Shown: positions 1-7,826 of the stretch, in pieces
How the letters are laid out: each line of letters begins with the position of its first letter
Position numbering within the stretch: position 1 is the first letter of the stretch
Assembly (NCBI GenBank): GCA_035293765.1
Contig: DATGMF010000082.1
Location: forward strand, 10,115 to 74,114
Length of the DNA: 64,000 bases
Direction of reading: 5' to 3'
Source of the DNA: DASRHT01 sp035293765
Lineage (GTDB): Bacteria; Chloroflexota; Ktedonobacteria; Ktedonobacterales; Ktedonobacteraceae
The notes under the pieces: generated by a model
Databases searched by the model: none
What the model was told of the DNA's origin: nothing
The model's input: the letters and a program-made list of their open reading frames with translations, nothing else
Program-made: the position numbers and the translations under genes

Positions 1-1669
1 CTTCATCGGTAACAAACGGCGTCACCCGCACCATAGCGTCGCCCAACAACTGCGACAGCTTGTTGAAGAGCGCCTGATCAACGCGCACAAAATTGCGCGC
101 TTTGAAAAGCACCTCGCCACTTTCGGTCTTGATATCCTCGCGCTCACGACCATAGAGGCCGCGCAGTTCACGGCCAATCAAACGCGGATCGTTCGCTGGA
201 AGACGTTTACAGACGCGCCGGTAAGGGGTCTCGATAAAGCCGTAAGGGTTGATCTGCCCATACGTCGCCAGGTTACCGATCAGACCGATGTTCGGCCCTT
301 CAGGAGTTTCAATCGGACAAATGCGGCCATAATGCGACTGGTGGACGTCGCGCACATCAAAGCCTGCACGCTCGCGCGAAAGTCCTCCAGGTCCCAGGGC
401 GGATAGACGACGCTTATGGCCGATCTCGGCCAGAGCATTGGTCTGGTCCATAAACTGGGAAAGCTGGCTGCCGCCGAAGAATTCCTTCATCGCCGCCACA
501 ACGGGACGGATATTGATCAGTGCGTTGGGAGTGGCTTGCCCGGGCTCCTGAATGCTCATACGCTCTTTCACCACGCGTTCCATGCGCAGCAGGCCAACGC
601 GGAACTGCGTCTGGATCAGCTCGCCCACGCAGCGCACACGACGATTGCCCAGGTGGTCAATGTCATCCTTACGTCCACGTCCATTGTTGAGCATTACCAG
701 GCGGCGCACAATATTCACCAGATCATCCTGCGTCAGAATGCGCTGGCTCTGAGGAATAGCAAGGTCGAGCTTGCGGTTCAATTTATAGCGGCCAACACTC
801 CCCAGATCATAACGGCGCGCGTTAAAGAACAGGTTTTTCACCAGCGAGCGCGCGTTATCGAGAGTGGCGGGATCGCCCGGGCGCAGCTTCTTATAGAGTT
901 CGAGCAGCGCCTCTTCCTCTTTCTTGACGGGGTCGCGGTCAAGAGTCGCCTGGATATAACGCACAGTGGGATCGTTATCGACCCCCTGGAAAGCATCAAG
1001 AATGCCCTGGTCGGTAGAAAGATCCAGGTTTTCAACATGCCACTGATCCTTAGCCAGGCTTGCGATAGCACGCAGCAGCGTCGTCACCGGTAGCTTGCGC
1101 TTGCGATCAATTTTCACTGTGAGAAGATTTTTATTGCTGGTCTCAAACTCCAGCCAGGCGCCACGCGCGGGTATTAGCTTGGCGGCATAGAGTTTTTTGC
1201 CGGTGGTAGCATCTTCATCGACGGTGAAGTAAACACCAGGAGAACGAACGAGCTGGCTTACCACCACGCGTTCCGCTCCGTTAATAATAAAGGTGCCTTC
1301 TTTAGTCATCAAGGGAAAATCACCCATGAAGATATCCTTCTCGATGATTTCACCCGTCTCTTTATTAATCAGGCGCGCTTTTACATTTAAGGGTGCGGCG
1401 TAGGTAGCATCGCGGTCGCGACACTCGTCCTCCGAATATTTTGGCTTGCCAAAGGGTTCAGGTGGTACAATAAATTCCAGGCTTAGATTTTTGCCAGTAA
1501 AATCTTCGATAGGGGAGATTTCATCAAAAAGTTCTCGTAGACCTTCTTTCTTAAACCATTCAAAGGAGTCGAGCTGAATCTGAATTAATCCTGGCATTGG
1601 TCGTATGTCCGGGATACGCGCAAAAGAGACACGTTCCGGTAGGGCAACAGCCCTCGTACGTATTGCCAT
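1..1669 (-). CDS. rpoB: RNA polymerase beta subunit, 5' part (runs off the left edge)
   Basis: Translating the reverse complement from the ATG at 1667-1669 gives about 556 residues of the RNA polymerase beta subunit, the catalytic-core partner of beta prime. The start is preceded by AGGAG ten bases upstream. The first residues read MAIRTRAVALPERVSF, followed by a PGLIQIQLDSFEWF block typical of beta N-termini. The rifampicin cluster I is visible as SQLSQFMDQTNALAEIGHKR, then RLSALGPGGLSRERAGFDVR and ICPIETPEGPNIGLIGNLA. The residues equivalent to E. coli D516, H526 and S531 are present. The 3' half lies outside the window. The gene has a long leader with its own promoter and is not linked to rplJL, which sits about 58 kb away. 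Confidence 0.97.
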   Translation of the reverse strand, partial: MAIRTRAVALPERVSFARIPDIRPMPGLIQIQLDSFEWFKKEGLRELFDEISPIEDFTGKNLSLEFIVPPEPFGKPKYSEDECRDRDATYAAPLNVKARLINKETGEIIEKDIFMGDFPLMTKEGTFIINGAERVVVSQLVRSPGVYFTVDEDATTGKKLYAAKLIPARGAWLEFETSNKNLLTVKIDRKRKLPVTTLLRAIASLAKDQWHVENLDLSTDQGILDAFQGVDNDPTVRYIQATLDRDPVKKEEEALLELYKKLRPGDPATLDNARSLVKNLFFNARRYDLGSVGRYKLNRKLDLAIPQSQRILTQDDLVNIVRRLVMLNNGRGRKDDIDHLGNRRVRCVGELIQTQFRVGLLRMERVVKERMSIQEPGQATPNALINIRPVVAAMKEFFGGSQLSQFMDQTNALAEIGHKRRLSALGPGGLSRERAGFDVRDVHQSHYGRICPIETPEGPNIGLIGNLATYGQINPYGFIETPYRRVCKRLPANDPRLIGRELRGLYGREREDIKTESGEVLFKARNFVRVDQALFNKLSQLLGDAMVRVTPFVTDE

Positions 1670-1805
1670 GCGTGATATTCTCCTCTCACCTAATCGCCCA
1701 TGAGGAATTCGAGAGACAAACGGAACCGAATCTCTCTCGTGTAAACGGAAAAATCAAAAAAGATAATTACCTCAAATAATGCCTGTGTTGTGAAACGGCT
1801 TATGA

Positions 1806-1844
1806 CAAGAAAAGTAACCGCTTGCAAGCGCAATAAGCGGTTAC
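1806..1844 (-). terminator. Terminator-like hairpin inside the rpoB leader
   Basis: The arms GTAACCGCTT (1814-1823) and AAGCGGTTAC (1835-1844) are perfectly complementary over 10 bp with an 11-nt loop. Read on the minus strand the second arm is followed by TTTTCTTGTC. It therefore has intrinsic-terminator form, oriented to act on transcripts heading into rpoB, so it is a candidate attenuator. Confidence 0.6.
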
Positions 1845-2168
1845 TCCTACTCCTCTACGTCTGCATGTTGATTGTCAGTCGTCCACACAACGATCCCCTC
1901 CACAGAAGGTAAACAGAACGAGCGCCCAAATAGAAACAGCAAAAAGCCCACACTGGTCACCTCTATCCTATTAGCTCGCGCCTCCAGACGTTTTGCATCT
2001 TGAACGGATAAGGCTAGACTCCATGTGGTCGAGTAGTATCCTCACATACAGTTGGGGAGTGATGCGTTCGACACGCTACTAAATGTTTCGTTTCCTGGCC
2101 TCTGTTCGCTACCATGTTCCGGGTTTTATAACGCCTTGTAATTAGTATACGCACTCCAGCAAGTGGTA

Positions 2169-2197
2169 AGTATACTACTTTTGAAAAAACATGTCAA
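2169..2197 (-). promoter_or_regulatory. Sigma70-type promoter for rpoB
   Basis: On the minus strand a perfect -35 box TTGACA (2192-2197) is separated by 17 bp from a -10 box TATACT (2169-2174). The spacing is ideal. It points toward rpoB with a leader of about 490 nt. A second TATACT-like box at 2144-2149 lacks a matching -35. Confidence 0.75.
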
Positions 2198-2304
2198 CAC
2201 TTTTAGCACTGCTTTGTTTGCAAAGTAGTTTTGATCAAGGCGGACTCATATCTGTAATTATTAACACGCGGCATACGCTTTTTATTCCTGGCATTGTAAC
2301 ATTA

Positions 2305-3138
2305 TTATGCCAGGACTATTTTCTCTTCCGCGCCCAGAAGAGCCTTCTCAATCTCCTTTCCCAGAGCAGGATTCCAGATCTGTTGCGCATCTGTCCAGTA
2401 CTCGTGCAACAGGGCCAGTAAGCGCCGCCGATCATGCTCATCAAGCAAGCGCAGGTCTATCATCGATTCGGGCGTTCCGGGGTAAATAATGGTGAGTACC
2501 GAACCATCGATCCGCAGCGCGATATGATTGCTGAGTTGATAGCGTTGTGCCGCACCTAACTTACGACAGAAGGAAATCGCACCGATGCAGCCAATGACGA
2601 TAAAAGTACCAGAGATGCCACTTACCACCAACCCGGCCAGACTCAACACAATAGCGATAGCGGTGGCAAATACCGCCAGCACAATATTGGGCAGGTGCGG
2701 CGTCCAGCCGATAAGCATCTCGGGCAACATGCCAACAAGTACGCCAACAAAACACCAGAAGGCGCTATGCATGATCCAGAAAATGCTGGTCAGATTTTCT
2801 GCCACAAGATCGCGCACAATCAACGAGTCCTGCCCTACCAGGATGATCATCCCCTTGCGATAGCCGGAACGAAGGGCAACGAGGAAGCGCAGCACAAAAA
2901 CGCTGCCACCGAGCATAAGGAAAGCGACAAACCAGAGGAGAAACTCCAGCGCATCCTGCCACTTGAGGTAAAACGTGAAGTCATGGCTATAGGTCGTCCA
3001 GAGTTGCTTGCTCACTACCAGGGCAATCATAGCCAGCAGCAGGCAACCCCCTAACATCAGCCATCCCCGCATGTTGATACGCTTATAAGATGAGCGCCCC
3101 AAATAGAAGTGGTAGGTCTCTTTCACAGATTGCGGCAT
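2305..3138 (-). CDS. Polytopic membrane protein of unknown function
   Basis: A 277-residue protein that I do not recognise. After a short basic N-terminus it has hydrophobic segments at about 25-45, 70-95, 120-140 and 150-190, so four or five membrane helices. These are followed by a soluble C-terminal part of about 85 residues with a DLRLLDEHDRRRLLALL helix. The C-terminal block IALRIDGSVLTIIYPGT could be a small beta domain of the kind found after membrane helices in PH-like bacterial proteins, but this is a guess. It stands alone, upstream of the rpoB leader and transcribed in the same direction. Confidence 0.75.
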   Translation of the reverse strand: MPQSVKETYHFYLGRSSYKRINMRGWLMLGGCLLLAMIALVVSKQLWTTYSHDFTFYLKWQDALEFLLWFVAFLMLGGSVFVLRFLVALRSGYRKGMIILVGQDSLIVRDLVAENLTSIFWIMHSAFWCFVGVLVGMLPEMLIGWTPHLPNIVLAVFATAIAIVLSLAGLVVSGISGTFIVIGCIGAISFCRKLGAAQRYQLSNHIALRIDGSVLTIIYPGTPESMIDLRLLDEHDRRRLLALLHEYWTDAQQIWNPALGKEIEKALLGAEEKIVLA

Positions 3139-3346
3139 CGTTTTACCCCATTTATCATCGATTACAGGTCAGACCCGTTAAGCAGAGTATACGAGTAAAA
3201 GTTTCTGTTGCTAATTTGCCATAGCGCAATGGTATTCCTAATTGTCTTAACGATTCAATCATGGAAATGAGTTACAATCTCGCGAAAGATTGTCAGAATA
3301 TGATACCAAAGGTCCATTCAGGTCATGCCATTCGGGCTATCCTGGA

Positions 3347-4294
3347 TCATCCGCGTGGGTTGCCTCTGAGATCATCAAAGAGGATCGTGTGCAGGTAACG
3401 TTCGGCTGCGCTGGGGAAGAGGGTTACAATAACTTTGCCGCGATTTTGCTCTTTACGCGCTTCTTGCAGAGCTGCCCAGGCCACGGCTCCGCTGCTAATA
3501 CCAATGGATAGCCCCTCCTGCTCCATAATGCGGATGGCGGTGGTCACTGCATCATGGTCGGTGACCGGAATAATGTGATCGATCAGATCGACCCTGAGCG
3601 TATCCGGCAGAAAACCAGGCCCCAGGCCCTCGATGCGGTGTGGACCCGGACGCCCGCCGGAGAGTACCGCGCATGTCGCAGGCTCAACCGCGATCACTTC
3701 GACAGTGGGTTTGCGTGCCCGCAGGCCCTCTGCAACGCCCGTCAGGGTGCCTCCCGTGCCAACGCCTATCACGACGATGTCAACAGCACCACCCGTTTCT
3801 TCCCAGATCTCAACCGCTGTGCCTTCGCGGTGAGCGCGGGGATTGGCCTGGTTGTAGAATTGCTGCGGATACCAGGCGTTGGGCAGAGATGTACGTAGTT
3901 CGGTGACTTTATTGATCGCGCCGCGCATCCCCTGGCCCGCCGGAGTCAGGACGACCTGCGCGCCAAAGCGTTGCAGGAGGAGACGGCGTTCCAGGCCGAT
4001 AGTATCGGGCATGGTAAGAATACAATGATAGCCACGAGCGGCGGCGAGCCAGGCGAGCGACACTCCCATATTGCCACTGGTCGGCTCGATAATGGTGCTG
4101 TTCGGATGCAACAACCCCTGTGCCTCCGCCTCACAGACCATCTGGAACGCGATACGATCTTTCGCACTTCCCCCGGGGCTAAACATCTCTAGCTTGGCTA
4201 GTAGCGTCGCTCCCGCGCCAGCCGCAAAACGCTTTAGCTCGACCAGAGGCGTGTGGCCGATCAGCTCGGTCACGTCTTTTGCCCAGTGGGCCAT
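3347..4294 (-). CDS. cysK: Cysteine synthase family enzyme (O-acetylserine sulfhydrylase)
   Basis: A 315-residue PLP-dependent beta-family enzyme that should make cysteine from O-acetylserine and sulfide. The PLP lysine is K45 in PGGSAKDR. The substrate loop reads TSGNMG at 72-77, where most relatives have TSGNTG, and the phosphate-binding loop is GVGTGGTLTG near 177-186. Length is normal for CysK/CysM. It starts 6 bp after the stop of the receiver-domain gene and is the last gene of an Rrf2 - receiver - cysK operon. In Firmicutes CysK is also a partner of the Rrf2 regulator CymR, which makes this neighbourhood meaningful. Cystathionine beta-synthase or a CysM-type enzyme with another sulfur donor cannot be excluded. 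Confidence 0.9.
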   Translation of the reverse strand: MAHWAKDVTELIGHTPLVELKRFAAGAGATLLAKLEMFSPGGSAKDRIAFQMVCEAEAQGLLHPNSTIIEPTSGNMGVSLAWLAAARGYHCILTMPDTIGLERRLLLQRFGAQVVLTPAGQGMRGAINKVTELRTSLPNAWYPQQFYNQANPRAHREGTAVEIWEETGGAVDIVVIGVGTGGTLTGVAEGLRARKPTVEVIAVEPATCAVLSGGRPGPHRIEGLGPGFLPDTLRVDLIDHIIPVTDHDAVTTAIRIMEQEGLSIGISSGAVAWAALQEARKEQNRGKVIVTLFPSAAERYLHTILFDDLRGNPRG

Positions 4295-4300
4295 ACGTTC

Positions 4301-4726
4301 CTAGCCTTCCCTTCCTTCCGGCAATAAGGCTTCAATGATGCTGATGAGCTCTTGCATATTGAATGGCTTGCGCAGCAGAATACCCGTTTGCAGGCCCATG
4401 CGATGGAGTTCCCAATCATGGCTGCCGGTAATTACAACAATTGGGGTGTTCTTTGTGTTGCTATGCCCACGCAGGATTTTATATAAAGATACACCATCAA
4501 GATTAGGCAACCCCACGTCTAACAGGATCAGGTCCGCGCCTATGTCCGGTAACTGGTCTTTCGCAGCTTGCCCGTCTGCAATAAAATGAAGTCGCCACCC
4601 GCCAACACATTCCAGCATATCCTGGAACATATCATTCAAGTGTGGATCATCTTCGACGATAGCTATTAGTTTGCTATTCTTCGATGCTTCAACCACGGCT
4701 ACCATCCCCTTTTGCGCTTTCATCAC
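4301..4726 (-). CDS. Stand-alone receiver-domain response regulator
   Basis: A 141-residue protein made of a single CheY-like receiver with no output domain. The acidic pair E25-D26-D27, the phospho-acceptor D70 (LILLDVGLP), T100 and K120 (RKPF) are all in place, so it should be phosphorylatable. No kinase lies beside it. It sits between an Rrf2 repressor gene and cysK in one operon, with 34 bp and 6 bp spacers. It may relay a signal by protein contact. The first two codons are GTG ATG, and either could be the start. Confidence 0.9.
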   Translation of the reverse strand: MMKAQKGMVAVVEASKNSKLIAIVEDDPHLNDMFQDMLECVGGWRLHFIADGQAAKDQLPDIGADLILLDVGLPNLDGVSLYKILRGHSNTKNTPIVVITGSHDWELHRMGLQTGILLRKPFNMQELISIIEALLPEGREG

Positions 4727-4760
4727 GCCTCTACTTCCACTTTGCCATTTTCTCTCATAT

Positions 4761-5198
4761 TTAGATATAATACATTGTCTCTGTGCTGCCCGTGCGATGG
4801 CGCTGGGCCAGCTCTTCTATGGTGGTAGATGCGAGTAATTGTTGCGTCATGACATCTATCTGCTGCCAGATCCCGCGCAGAGCGCAGCCGGGGGAAAGCT
4901 TGCACGTATCAGGATTTGGCAAACACTCCATCGGGGGCACATATCCCTCCAGCGCCTGCATTACCTGCGCCATTGTGATCTGACCTGGTGGCTTCGCCAG
5001 CATATGCCCCCCTTTAGGCCCACGAACACTTTTCACCAGGCCCTCTTTTCGTAGCACCATGAGGATTTGATCGAGGTATTGCTCCGGGATATATTGCCTG
5101 GTAGCAATATCCGCGCTTTCAATCGGCCCCTGCCCGTAATACGCAGCCATGTCGAGCATCGCTCGCAGACCATAATCCCCCTTCATTGTTAGTTTCAT
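4761..5198 (-). CDS. Rrf2-family transcriptional regulator (IscR/CymR-like)
   Basis: A 145-residue winged-helix regulator. The N-terminus MKLTMKGDYGLRAMLDMA and the wing GLVKSVRGPKGGHMLAKP are typical of the Rrf2 family. Cysteines at 92, 99 and 105 closely match the cluster ligands of E. coli IscR (92, 98, 104), so an iron-sulfur cluster is likely. It is the first gene of the operon with a receiver protein and cysK, which points to control of cysteine or Fe-S supply. A 6-bp palindrome overlaps its own -10 box, suggesting autorepression. Which of the IscR, CymR or NsrR roles applies cannot be decided from sequence. Confidence 0.93.
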   Translation of the reverse strand: MKLTMKGDYGLRAMLDMAAYYGQGPIESADIATRQYIPEQYLDQILMVLRKEGLVKSVRGPKGGHMLAKPPGQITMAQVMQALEGYVPPMECLPNPDTCKLSPGCALRGIWQQIDVMTQQLLASTTIEELAQRHRTGSTETMYYI

Positions 5199-5243
5199 AC
5201 CGGGAACCTTTCAGGGCAAAGTAATCGATTTATGATCCTTTTT

Positions 5244-5257
5244 TCCTAATGTTAGGA
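5244..5257. promoter_or_regulatory. Palindromic operator at the Rrf2 operon promoter
   Basis: TCCTAATGTTAGGA is a perfect 6+6 inverted repeat with a 2-base centre. It overlaps the -10 box (5254-5259) of the promoter that drives the Rrf2 gene. Its position fits an autorepressor site. The sequence is not a full match to known IscR or CymR sites. Confidence 0.5.
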
Positions 5258-5282
5258 TATATCAGTAACGAATGCATGTCAA
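5254..5282 (-). promoter_or_regulatory. Sigma70-type promoter of the Rrf2-receiver-cysK operon
   Basis: On the minus strand TTGACA (5277-5282), a 17-bp spacer and TATCCT (5254-5259), lying about 55 bp before the Rrf2 start codon. Confidence 0.7.
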
Positions 5283-5528
5283 TGGGTTTGATGGCATTGC
5301 CCCGGATTCACTTAACATAATTCCGACAAGTTTTCCCCTTCTATAGAGAGGGAACTATTAAATTCTGCTGAGAATAATGGGAAATACTATTTCTAGCCTT
5401 GCAGGAAGCACTAATCATATCTATAATGAAGCCTGGAAGAGTGAAACTCATAGAGGCGTTTCCTTTGAACCCTTCTATGCAGGGGCAGGTGTACCTTTAT
5501 ACCAGTTGGAGAATCTGGGGGGAGAGCT

Positions 5529-6293
5529 ATGCAGCAAAGCAATACCTGGCAAGCAAACCAGACTAATCAGGAGAACAAGCCACTTTTAAAAGTGCTCGTC
5601 ATTGATGATGCTGAAAATATTATTGAGTTCATCCGGCTAGGACTGCGCTATGAAGGTTTCCAGGTGGAAGCGGCCCCCGACGGCGAGCAGGGAGTAATAG
5701 CAGCGCAACGCATTAATCCAGACGTGATCATCCTTGATGTGATGATGCCTGGTATTGATGGACTCGAAGTCTGTCGGCGCATACGCTCCAATCCTACCAC
5801 CAGCGATATCCCCATTCTGATGTTGACCGCCAAAGACGAGGTGAGTGACCGCATCCTGGGCCTGCAGACCGGCGCCGACGATTATTTGACGAAGCCGTTT
5901 GATTTTTACGAGTTGTTAGAGCGCATTCGAGCAATTTTACGCCGCCAGAATCGCGCCAGGAGCATACAATCGGGCGAAAATGATAGCAGCAGCCAGATCC
6001 TGCAATTTGGCGATCTACGGCTGAATACCGCAACGCGGGAGGTTACGCGTGGCAATCGCTTAATCGAGCTGACCGCAACGGAATATAATCTTTTGCATCT
6101 TTTTATGAGTCACCCACGGCAGGTATTGGATCGCCAGACGATTCTCAATCGTGTCTGGGGATATGACTTCCTCGGTGAGACCAATATTATTGAAGTATAT
6201 GTACGCTATCTTCGTGAGAAGATCGAGGATTCGCCAAGCTCACCCCGACTGATCCAGACAGTACGCAGCGTGGGGTATGTTTTGAAGGGCTAG
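5529..6293 (+). CDS. OmpR/PhoB-family response regulator
   Basis: A 254-residue DNA-binding response regulator. After a 20-residue polar N-terminus comes the receiver: D26/D27, phospho-acceptor D70 (VIILDVMMPG), T100 and K122 (TKPF). The C-terminal half is an OmpR-type winged helix with ELTATEYNLLHLF, a recognition helix around VWGYDFLGETNIIEVYVRYL, and the closing VRSVGYVLKG. A GGGGGGAGAG ribosome site precedes the ATG. The partner kinase follows on the same strand, so this is a cotranscribed two-component pair. The signal is unknown. Confidence 0.95.
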   Translation: MQQSNTWQANQTNQENKPLLKVLVIDDAENIIEFIRLGLRYEGFQVEAAPDGEQGVIAAQRINPDVIILDVMMPGIDGLEVCRRIRSNPTTSDIPILMLTAKDEVSDRILGLQTGADDYLTKPFDFYELLERIRAILRRQNRARSIQSGENDSSSQILQFGDLRLNTATREVTRGNRLIELTATEYNLLHLFMSHPRQVLDRQTILNRVWGYDFLGETNIIEVYVRYLREKIEDSPSSPRLIQTVRSVGYVLKG

Positions 6294-6428
6294 CCCTTTC
6301 TTGCCGAATGATTGAGCTTCGTAGAGACTCGATTTGATTTATCGCGTCCTGCGTCGTTGACTATGCTAAATAGCAAAGCCCTTAGGGATACTACAAATTT
6401 TTTTTATCAGGTTAAGCGGGAGCGCAGC

Positions 6429-7658
6429 ATGGGTAAGGCAGAACCAGACGCGATGAGAACAAGAGAGCAATCAGAAAGCGCAGATTCCCACAACGCCTCA
6501 TCTCAACCGGGTGATATTTTTACGTCTCCCACCTCAATTCTGCCAACCACCGCTTCCCCATCGACTGAGCGCAAATCCGGCAAGACCGTTCCTCACTGGC
6601 TGCGTTCTTTTCTGAGCTTGCGCGCACAACTGATGTTCGTCTACAGCATCATTCTGGTTCTCGCCGTCACACTCACCTGCTTCCTGATCTATCAGCGCAG
6701 CTCTCCAGTGTATGTTGCCACCATCGCCATTGGCGTTATTTTCTTTGGCCTGCTCCTGGCATATATTTGCATCGGCCTCCTGATGCGCCCGCTCTTGCGC
6801 GTTATTGATGCCGCTCAGGCAATTGCTCTGGGCGATTTGAAACAGCGTAAGCGCCTGCCCGTGCGCCTCCCACCGCAAGACGATGTTGACCGCCTGGCCG
6901 GTAGCATCATTGCGATGGTCACGCAACTGGAACACGCGGAAGAGATGCAACACAGTTCGGAGCAGCGTTTTAAGCGTTTCTTCTCCGATGCCTCTCACCA
7001 GCTCCGCACTCCGCTTACCTCCATTCGCGGCTTTACTGAAATACTGATGCGCGGGGCAACCGATGATCCAGAGACGGCCCGGCGCGTGCTGGCACGCATG
7101 AAAGGCGAAGCCGAGCGTATGACAAGCCTGATTAATAACCTGCTGACGCTCGCTCGCCTGGATGACAGCCACTCCCTGAAAACACAATATGTTGATTTAA
7201 TCGAACTGGCGGCGGAAAGTATTGAGCAGGCGAGAGCGCGCGCCAGCGATGGCTGCAAAATCGTGCTCTCACTGGCAACGCATGAGCGCCTGGGCGTCCA
7301 GGCGGACCGTGAGCGCATTAAACAATTGCTCTTTATTCTGCTCGATAACGCCATTAAACACGGTTATCGCTCGCCTGACGGCCTGATTACCTTGTATCTC
7401 GATAAACAAAATGGTTACACGATCATTCGCGTAACCGATAATGGCGAGGGGATCAGCAAAGAGGATCTTGAGCACATCTTCGAGGAGTTCTATCGCGGAC
7501 ATCATCAACCTGTATCCGCCAGCCCCTCAGCCGTGGGCGCAGGCTTGGGTCTGACCATTGCCCATACTATCGTGCGCGCCCATCAGGGTACGATCAGCGC
7601 CTATAGCGAACTGGGCAAGGGTACCGAATTTAAAGTCGTTCTGCCCGCGGCAGATTAG
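6429..7658 (+). CDS. Membrane sensor histidine kinase
   Basis: A HisKA-type kinase paired with the preceding regulator. I prefer the ATG at 6429 (409 residues) because GGGAG lies six bases upstream; an in-frame TTG at 6312 and ATG at 6363 would add up to 39 residues. Order of parts: a disordered polar N-terminus, two adjacent membrane helices (LMFVYSIILVLAVTLTCFLI and VATIAIGVIFFGLLLAYICI) with almost no extracytoplasmic loop, a HAMP linker, the HisKA block SDASHQLRTPLTSIRGF with the phospho-acceptor His, the N box LLDNAIKHG, the G1 box VTDNGEGI and the G2 box GAGLGLTIAH. The lack of a sensor loop suggests it reads a membrane or intramembrane signal. Confidence 0.93.
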   Translation: MGKAEPDAMRTREQSESADSHNASSQPGDIFTSPTSILPTTASPSTERKSGKTVPHWLRSFLSLRAQLMFVYSIILVLAVTLTCFLIYQRSSPVYVATIAIGVIFFGLLLAYICIGLLMRPLLRVIDAAQAIALGDLKQRKRLPVRLPPQDDVDRLAGSIIAMVTQLEHAEEMQHSSEQRFKRFFSDASHQLRTPLTSIRGFTEILMRGATDDPETARRVLARMKGEAERMTSLINNLLTLARLDDSHSLKTQYVDLIELAAESIEQARARASDGCKIVLSLATHERLGVQADRERIKQLLFILLDNAIKHGYRSPDGLITLYLDKQNGYTIIRVTDNGEGISKEDLEHIFEEFYRGHHQPVSASPSAVGAGLGLTIAHTIVRAHQGTISAYSELGKGTEFKVVLPAAD

Positions 7659-7826
7659 CATTACTTTCTGCCTCGCCATCCCCCACGCACAAAACAAACT
7701 AGACTGAGCATGACAAACGGCTATTTTCTTTCCCATTAGATTGACCAATTTTGGCCTACCATGATACACTGCCCTGGGTATGGGCTATTAAGGGATTTTT
7801 GCTCTTCACCGGAGGAGAATAGAATC

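Larger units (their letters stand above)
1670..2304 (-). promoter_or_regulatory. rpoB leader region (gene-free, about 635 bp)
   Basis: No credible coding region lies between rpoB and the next gene. On the minus strand it holds a consensus promoter at 2169-2197 and, about 145 bases before the rpoB start, a 10-bp hairpin followed by a T-rich run. If the promoter is used, the untranslated leader is about 490 nt, which is long for a house-keeping gene and suggests control by premature termination. I saw no tRNA-like fold or recognised riboswitch in it. An 8-bp inverted repeat at 2287-2314 overlaps the stop of the next gene and has only weak terminator character. Confidence 0.6.

Noticed and set aside
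416..1093. Long plus-strand open frame across the left edge
   Set aside because: It is antisense to well-conserved rpoB codons and has no protein-family character.
2287..2314. 8-bp inverted repeat at the end of the membrane-protein gene as a terminator
   Set aside because: The arms are perfect but the minus strand continues with A-rich sequence, not a T-run; evidence too weak for a separate call.
5377..5589. 70-codon plus-strand frame before the response regulator gene
   Set aside because: It has no ribosome site, overlaps the start of the regulator gene and shows no family signal.
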